Source of the DNA: Actinoalloteichus_B caeruleus
GTDB lineage: Bacteria > Actinomycetota > Actinomycetes > Mycobacteriales > Pseudonocardiaceae
DNA length: 28,282 nt
Direction: 5' to 3' (one strand)
Assembly: GCF_000718005.1 (NCBI RefSeq)
Contig: NZ_JODV01000034.1
A model generated the notes under the pieces. It did not search any database, was not told the origin of the DNA, and worked only from the letters and a program-made list of their open reading frames with translations. A program made the translations under genes and the position numbers. Position 1 is the stretch's first letter, and each line of letters begins with the position of its first letter. Positions 15,812 through 24,800 of this stretch are shown here, piece after piece.

Positions 15812-18800
15812 GAGCCGATCGCCATCGTGTCGATGAGCTGCCGCTACCCCGGCGGGGTCCGCTCGCCGGAGGACCTGTGGCGCCTGGTCTCCGGGGGGAC
15901 CGACGCGATCTCGGCCTTCCCCGACGACCGAGGCTGGGAGGTCGGGCCGCCGCCCACCGGGAACACCGCCGAAACCGCCGCCGCCGGCCCGCCGCCGGCC
16001 CAGGGCGGGTTCCTCGACGGGGTGGCGGACTTCGACGCGGGCCTCTTCGGGACGAGTCCCCGCGAGGCGCTCGCGATGGACCCGCAGCAGCGCCTGCTGC
16101 TGGAAACCTCCTGGGAGGCCTTCGAACGGGCCGGTGTCGACCCCACGTCGCTGCGGGGCCAGCGCGTCGGGGTGTTCGCCGGGGCCAGCAGCCAGGAGTA
16201 CGCGATGCTCCTGCGACAGGCCCAGGAGGACGTCGAGGGGTACACGCTCACCGGAACCACCAGCAGCGTCATCTCCGGGCGCGTCGCGTACACCTTCGGC
16301 CTGGAGGGCCCCGCCGTCACCGTCGACACGGCCTGCTCGTCGTCGCTGGTCGCGATCCACCTGGCCGCGCACGCGCTGCGGCAGCGAGAGTGCTCCCTCG
16401 CCCTGGCCGGCGGCGTGACCGTGATGGCCACCCCCGGGATCTTCTCCGAGTTCGACAGGCAGGGCGGCCTGTCCTTCGACGGCCGCTGCAAGGCGTTCGC
16501 CGCCAGCGCCGACGGAACCGGCTGGTCGGAGGGGGCCGGTCTGCTGCTGCTGGAGCGGCTGTCGGACGCCCGGCGCCACGGGCACCCCGTGCTCGCGGTC
16601 CTGCGCGGTTCCTCCGTCAACTCCGACGGCGCGTCCAACGGGCTGACCGCGCCCAACGGGCCGTCCCAGCAACGGGTCATCCGGCAGGCACTGGCCAACG
16701 CCGGGCTCTCGGCCAGGCAGGTGGACGTGGTCGAGGCGCACGGGACCGGCACGGTCCTCGGTGACCCGATCGAGGCGCAGGCGGTGCTCGCCACCTACGG
16801 GCAGGACCGGGAGCGGCCGCTGCTGCTGGGTTCGGTGAAGTCCAACCTCGGGCACACCCAGGCGGCGGCCGGCGTCGCTGGCGTGATGAAGATGGTGCTG
16901 GCCATCCACCACGGCACGGTGCCCCGCAGCCTGCACATCGACGAACCAACCCCGCACGTGGACTGGACGGCCGGGGCGGTGGAGCTGCTGACCGAGCAGG
17001 TGCCCTGGCCGGACACCGGCGCCCCGAGACGCGCCGGGATCTCCTCCTTCGGGGTCAGCGGCACCAACGCCCACACCATCATCGAGCAGGCCCCGGCCCA
17101 GGAACCGGCGACCGGCGCCGAGACCACCGCGTCGACCCCGGTGCTGCCCTGGGTGCTCGGGGCCAGGACCGAACAGGCACTCGTCGCCCGGGCCCGAGAT
17201 CTGCTGGCCACCACCGCCGACGGAACCCGACCGCTGGACGTCGCGTACTCGCTGGCCACCGGTCGCTCCGCGCTCGAACACCGCGCCGTCGTGCTCGGAA
17301 CCGGAGGAACCGAGCTGCGAAACGGGCTCCACGCACTGGCCGAGGGGGCCGAAGCACCGGCGGTGGTACGCGGCGCGACCTTCGAGGGCACCCGGCTCGC
17401 GGTGCTGTTCTCCGGCCAGGGCTCGCAGTGGGCGGGCATGGGCGCCGCCCTGCACGCCACGTACCCGACGTTCGCCGCGGCCTTCGACACGGTCCGCGGC
17501 GAGCTGGACCAGCACCTCGACCGGCCGCTGGACGACATCGTGTTCGGGGACGGGGACCTGCTCGACGACACCGCCCACACCCAGGTGGGGCTGTTCGCGC
17601 TGGAGGTCGCCCTGTACCGGCTGCTGGAGTCGTGGGGGGTGACCCCGGACCTCCTCGCCGGGCACTCGGTCGGCGAGATCACCGCCGCCCACGTCGCCGG
17701 GGTGCTGTCGCTCCCCGACGCCTGCGCCCTCGTGGCCGCCCGCGGACGGTTGATGGGACGCCTCCCGGCAGGCGGCGCGATGGTGTCGATCGGCGCACCC
17801 GAGGCCGAGGTCCGCCCGCTGCTCACGGCGGAGGTGGACATCGCCGCCGTCAACGGACCCGCCTCCGTGGTGATCTCCGGTGACGAGGACGCCGTCACCG
17901 CCGTCGAACGGCACTTCCAGGACCGGGGGACCCGGACTCGGAGACTGCGGGTCAGCCACGCCTTCCACTCCGCCCACATGGACGCCATGCTCGACGAGTA
18001 CCGGCTCCTGCTGCGGGACATCACCTTCGCCGAACCGACCACCACCGTCGTGTCCACCGTGACCGGTCAGGTCGTCTCCGACGAGTTCGGCGACATCGAC
18101 CACTGGGTCCGGCAGGTGCGGGAACCGGTGCGGTTCGCCGACGGGATCCGTGCCCTCCACGACCAGGGAGCGACGACGTTCCTCGAGGTCGGCCCCGGGG
18201 GGACCCTGACCGCCGCCGCCCGCGAATGCCTGCCCCCGGACGTGACCCGCTGCGTGCCCACCCTCCGGAAGGACCGCCCGGAACCGGCCGCCGTCGTCGC
18301 GGCGCTGGCCGAACTGCACGTCAGCGGCCACCCGGTGGACTGGGAAGGGTTCTTCGACGGTACCGGCGCCCGACGGGCGGACCTGCCCACCTACCCCTTC
18401 CAACGCCGGCGGTACTGGCCGGAGCTGACCGGGGCGTGGACCGGGGACGTCACCGCCTTCGGTCTCGGACCGGCTGAGCACCCCCTGCTCGGCGCCGAGG
18501 TCAGCCTCGCCGAGGGCGACGGGGTGCTCTTCACCGGTCGGCTCTCCGCCCGAACGCACCCGTGGCTGACCGAGCACAGGATCCTCGGGTCGGCGCTCCT
18601 GCCGGGAACCGCGTTCGTCGAACTGGCGGTCCGCGCCGGCGACCAGGTGGGATGCCCGCACGTCGCGGAGTTGACCCTCCAGGTGCCGCTGGTCATCCCG
18701 GAACGGGGCGGGGTCTCGATCCAGCTCGCCGTCGGTCAGGCCGACGACACCGGGGCCCGGCTGGTGAACCTGTACTCGCGGCAGGACGACGACCCCACCG

Positions 18801-21800
18801 ACGCCCCCTGGACCCGCAACGCCACGGGTGCGCTCACCCCGGACGCGCCGCCGCGCCCCGACTGGTCGGTGTTCGAGACCTGGCCCCCCAGCGACGCGGT
18901 CGCCCTACCACTGGACGGCTTCTACGAGGACCTGGCCCGGTTCCGGTACGACTACGGCGGTCCGTTCCAGGGGCTGCGCGCGGTGTGGCGGCGCGGCGAC
19001 GACGTGTTCGCCGAGGTCGCCCTGCCCGAGGAGCACGCGGCGCGGGCCGCGGACTTCGGTCTGCACCCCGCGCTGTTCGACGCCGCCATGCACGCCATGG
19101 CGATGAAGGACGTCGACGACGCCGGCGAGATCGGCGGCTCGCCCCTGCCGTTCTCCTGGAACGGTGTCACCCTGCACGCCGGCGGAGCCCAGACCCTGCG
19201 GGTCCGGTTGTCCCCGGCGGGCGGCGACGGAGTCGCCGTCGCGCTCGCCGATGAGACCGGCGCCCCGGTCGCCTCGGTCGAGACCCTCGTGCGACGCGCG
19301 GTCTCCGCCGACGCGGTGGGTGCCGGCCGAGGCCGGCACCACGATTCCCTGTTCCGCGTCACCTGGCCGGCCCTCACCGACGGGGACACCCTGGCGCTGG
19401 ACCACCGCGCCCTCATCGGGTCCACCGACCTCGACCTGCCCGTCGCGGCACGGTACGCCGACCTCGCCGCGCTCGCCGCCGCCGTCGACTCCGGCGCGCG
19501 ACTCCCGGACGCCGTACTGGCGGTGTTCACCTCGCCACCGGGGACGGACACCGCCGACTCGGCCCGCGGTGCCGCCACCGCCGCGCTGGCCCTGGTCCAG
19601 GAGTTCCTCGCCGAGGAGCGCTTCGACGCGTCCCGACTGGTGATCGTCACCAGGGGAGCGCTCGCCACCGCGCAGGACGACCCGATCACCGATCTCGCGC
19701 CGTCGACCGTGTGGGGCCTGGTTCGTTCGGCGCAGTCGGAGAGCCCGGAACGGCTGGTCCTCGTCGACATCGACGGCACGGCCGCGTCACTGGCCGCCCT
19801 GCCCGCCGCCCTCGGGTCCGGCGAGGCGCAGCTCGCCATCCGCGACGGCGCCCCCAGGGTGCCCCGCCTCGCCAGGGTCCGCGACGAACCGGCGGAGGAC
19901 CTGCCCGAACTCGGGTGGGACGGCACGGTGCTGATGACCGGTGCCACCGGCGCCCTGGGCCAGGTGTTCGCCCGGCACCTCGTCGCGGAGCGCGGCGTGC
20001 GCCGGCTGCTGCTGGTCAGCAGGCGCGGCGCCCGGGCCGAGGGAATGGCGGAACTGCGGGAGGAACTGTCCGCCCTCGGCGCGACCGTGACCTTCGGCGC
20101 CTGCGACGTGTCGGACCGGGACCGGCTGGCCTCCGTACTCGCGGGGATCCCCGCTGATCACCCGTTGACCGCCGTGGTGCACGCGGCCAGCGTGTCCGAC
20201 GACGGTGTCATCGCCTCGCTGGACGCTGATCGCGTCGAATGGGTGCTGCGCCCCAAAGTCGACGGCGCGCTGGCACTGCACGACCTGACCCGCGATCTCC
20301 ACCTGTCCGCCTTCGTGCTCTTCTCCTCGGTGGCCGCCGTCTTCGGCGGCCCGGGCCAGGGCAACTACGCCGCCGCCAACTTCTTCCTCGATTCCCTGGC
20401 CCAGCACCGCAGGCAGCAGGGCCTGCCCGCCACCTCGCTGGCCTGGGGGATGTGGGCGGAACGCAGCGGGATGGCGGGGCAGCTGCACGACCACCACGTG
20501 GACAGGATCGGCCGTGGAGGCCTTCTCGCGATGTCCGCCGAGGAGGGCAGCGAGCTGTTCGACGCCGCGTACGCGGTGGACGAGGCGTTGGTCGTGCCCG
20601 CCCGGCTCGACCTGGCGGCGCTGCGGGCGACCGCGGCGACCGGAGGTGTCACCCCGTTGCTGCGCGGGCTCGTGCGGGCGCCGGCGCGTCCGGTCGCGGG
20701 AACCGCCTCGCTCGGCGAACGCCTCGCCGGGCTTGACCCATCGGACCGCACCGCCGTCGTCCTCGAGCTCGTCCGAGGCCAGGCGGCGTTCGTCCTCGGT
20801 CACGAGTCACCGGCCGAGATCGAGCCCCAGCAGGCCTTCACCGACCTCGGGTTCGACTCCCTGACCGCGATCGAGTTGCGCAACCGGCTCAACGGCGCCA
20901 CGGGGCTCCGGCTGCCGGCGACGCTCGTCTTCGACCACCCGACACCGGCGGCGCTGGCGGAGTTCCTCGTCGTCGAGGCGGCCGGCGTGCCCGTGCTCGC
21001 CGCGCCCGTCGCGACCAGGACCCGGGACGACGAACCGATCGCCATCATCGGCATGGGCTGCCACCTGCCCGGCGGCGTGCTGTCCCCCGAGGACCTGTGG
21101 CGGCTGGTGTCCGACGGGGTCGACGCGATCGACGAGGTACCCGCCGAACGCGGCTGGGGCGTGGAGGGCCTCAACGGCGGCTTCCTCGCCGCTCCCGGGG
21201 ACTTCGACCCCGCGTTCTTCGGCATCTCACCTCGGGAGGCCACCGCGACGGACCCGCAGCAGCGGCTCCTGCTCCAACTGAGCTGGGAGGCGATCGAACG
21301 GGCCGGCATCGACCCCGCCACCCTGCGCGGCTCCCGGACCGGGGTGTTCGCCGGGGCCAGCGGACTGGACTACGCGGGGCTGCTGCAACAGGCGGCCGAC
21401 GGCAACGAGGGCTACATCCTCACCGGCACCGCGGCGAGTGTGATCTCCGGACGCATCGCCTACACGTTCGGGCTTGAGGGGCCCACGCTCACCGTCGACA
21501 CCGCCTGCTCCTCGTCGCTGGTCGCCCTGCACCTGGCGGCGCGGGCACTGCGGGAGGGCGAGTGCTCGCTCGCCCTGGTCGGCGGGGTGCTCGTCATGGC
21601 CACCCCCACCGGTTTCGCCGGCCTCTCCGGCCAGGGCGGTTTCGCCGCCGACGGCCGCTGCAAGTCGTTCTCCGAGTCGGCGGACGGCACCGGGTGGAGC
21701 GAGGGCGCCGGAATGCTGCTCGTCGAGCGGCTCTCCGACGCCCGGCGGAACGGGCACCCGATCCTCGCCGTCGTCCGAGGCACCGCCGTGAACTCCGACG

Positions 21801-24800
21801 GCGCCTCCAACGGCCTGACCGCGCCCAACGGCCCGTCCCAACAGCGGGTCATCCGGGAGGCACTGGCCGACGCCGGCCTCAACCCCTCCCAGGTGGACGC
21901 GGTGGAGGCGCACGGGACCGGGACGGTGCTGGGAGACCCGATCGAGGCCCAGGCGGTGCTCGCCACCTACGGGCAGGACCGGTCCGCCGACCGGCCGGTG
22001 TACCTCGGTTCGATCAAATCGAACATCGGCCACGCCCAGGCCGCCGCCGGCGTCGCCGGTGTGATCAAGATGGTGTTGGCCCTGCGGCACGGGGTGCTGC
22101 CGAGGAGCCTGCACGCCGAGACGCCCACCACCAAGGTGGACTGGTCCGCCGGGGCCGTCGCGCTGCTGGACCGCCAGACACCGTGGCCCGAGACCGGACA
22201 GCCGAGGCGGGCCGCCGTGTCCTCCTTCGGCATCAGCGGCACCAACGCCCACGTGGTACTCGAACAGGCCCCGGTGGACACCTCCGAGCGGCAGCGCCAC
22301 GACGGCGCTGGGCCCGTCCCCCTCGTGCTGTCCGCCCGCACCGCCGAAGCGTTGAGAGCCCAGGCCGACCGGCTGCGCGAGCACCTGCGGACCCTGGGGG
22401 ACATCCCCCTCACCGACCTCGGGTTCTCGCTCGCCACGAGGCGGACCCGCTTCGAGCACCGGGGAGCCGTCGTCGCTGAGGACTGGGAGAGCCTGGCGCG
22501 CGGCCTGGACATCCTCGCGGAGGGCGGCCAGGGGACGAACACGGTCGTCGGCCACGCCAGGGCGACGGTCGAACCGGTCTTCGTCTTCCCCGGTCAGGGC
22601 TCGCAGTGGAGGGAGATGGCCGCGGCCCTGCTGGAGGCGTCCCCGCACTTCCGCGCCCAGGCCGAGGCCTGCGCCGAGGCACTGGCCCGGTACGTGGACT
22701 GGTCCGTGCTCGCCGTGCTGCGGGCCGAGCCGGACGCCCCGCCGCTGGAACGCATCGATGTGGTCCAGCCCGCGCTGTTCACCACCATGGTGTCGCTCGC
22801 GGCCCTGTGGCGTGCCCACGGCGTCGAGCCGGGTGCCGTCGTCGGCACGAGCCAGGGGGAGATCGCCGCTGCCTACGTCGCCGGCGGGTTGAGCCTCGAC
22901 GACGCGGCCCGCGTGGTCGCCCGGCGCAGCCGCCTACTGCTCAACCGCCTCGTCGGCAGGGGCGGGCTGGTCTCGCTCGCCCTGCCGGTGGGGGAGGCGG
23001 AGGGATTGCTCGCCGAGTGGGGTGACCGACTGGCCATCGCGGGCTTCAACGGGCCGGCCCTGCTCACCATCGCCGGCGACGGTGAGTCCCTGGACGAGCT
23101 GGTGCGCCACTGCGAGGAGCGGGGCATCCGCGCACGGCACGTCGCCGACGCTCCCACCCACTGCGCCTTCGTGGACGAGCTGCGCGCGGAGCTGCTGGAC
23201 GAACTGGGACAGGTGCGCCCCACCGCCGGCGACATCCCGTTCTTCTCCACCACCAGCGGGCGGTTCGTCGGCACCGAGGCACTCGATACGGACTACTGGT
23301 TCGACAACACCCGCGAGCCGGTGCGCTACGAGCAGGCCACGCGGGCGTTGCTGGAGCAGGGACACCGGGTGTTCGTCGAGATCAGCCCCCACCCGGTGAT
23401 GACCATGCCCACCGAGCAGACCATCGTCGACGCCGGCGCCGACGCGGTGGTGACCGGCACGCTGCGGCGGGGGGACGGCGGTCTCCGCCGGTTCCTGACG
23501 TCCCTCGCGACCGCCCACGCCCACGGAGTGGCCGTCGACTGGGGCACCACGTTCACCGAGCACGACGCGCGACCCGTCGACCTGCCCACCTACGCGTTTC
23601 AGAACCAGCGGTACTGGCTGCCGATCCCCACCACCTCCACCGGCGACATGGCCGGTATCGGGCTCGGCGCCACCGAACACCCGATGCTGGCCGCCGGCGT
23701 CCCACTCGCCGACAGCGACGGTTTCCTGTTCACCGGCCGACTCGCGCGACGCACCCATCCCTGGCTCGCCCAGCACGGCGTGCTCGGAACCGTCCTCGTA
23801 CCCGGAACGGGCTTCGTGGAGATGGCGTTGCGGGCGGGCCGCCAGCTCGGCTGCGACGTGCTGGAGGAGTTGACCCTCGAGGCGCCGCTGACCCTCTCCG
23901 AACGTGGGGCCGCCCAGATCCAGCTCGCCGTCGACGCACAGGACGAGACCGGGCGGCGCACCTTCACCGTCCACTCGCGTTCGGCCGACGCCGAGTACGA
24001 GCAGGCGTGGCTGCGGCACGCCAGTGGCGTGCTCCGCGTCCAGCAGTCGACCGAGCCCGCCGGAGGCGGCGAGCTCACCGCCTGGCCACCGCCGGGAGCG
24101 CGGAGCATCGAGATCGACGACGCCTACGACAACGCGGAGAAGCTCGGCTACGACTACGGACCGCTGTTCCGGGGCCTGCGCGCCGCGTGGGTACGCGGCG
24201 ACGAGGTGTTCGCGGAGGTCGCCCTCCCCGAGGACGGGCGGGCCGACGTCGCCGACTTCGGCCTGCACCCGGCCCTGTTCGACTCAGCGCTCCAGGCCAC
24301 CGGGCTGGACGAGTTCCGCGCCGGACGGGCCACCGGGGACGACGACGGCAAACCCCGCATGCCCTTCGCGTGGCGGGGGGTGACGTTGCACGCGCTCGGC
24401 GCGACCGAACTGCGGGTGCGCCTCACCCCCTCCGGCCCGAACGGCGTCGCGTTCCGCATCGCCGACACGACCGGTGCCCCGGTGGCCACCGTCGACTCCC
24501 TGGTGCTGCGCCCAGTGGAACCGGAGCAGCTCAGGGCGGCGGGCAACGGCCAACGCGAGTCACTGTTCCAACTGGAGTGGACCGGGGTCGCGGTGTCGGC
24601 CGAGGCCGTGCCCGGCCAACGGTGGACGGTGCTCGGAGCGGACCCGCACCTGCTCGACACGACGGGGACGCGGGTCGGCGGGGTACGAGTGGACGGCTAC
24701 CCGGACCTGGCCACCCTCGCCTCAGCCTTGGACGGGGGCACGCCCGCCCCCGACGTCGTGATCGCCGCGTTCGGCGGTTCCGGTGTCGACGTGACAACGA

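Noticed and set aside
15287..18661. Antisense open frame of about 1120 codons across the gene 1/gene 2 junction
   Set aside because: It has the same low-complexity composition, no recognisable motif and no ribosome-binding site, and lies opposite well-supported PKS domains.
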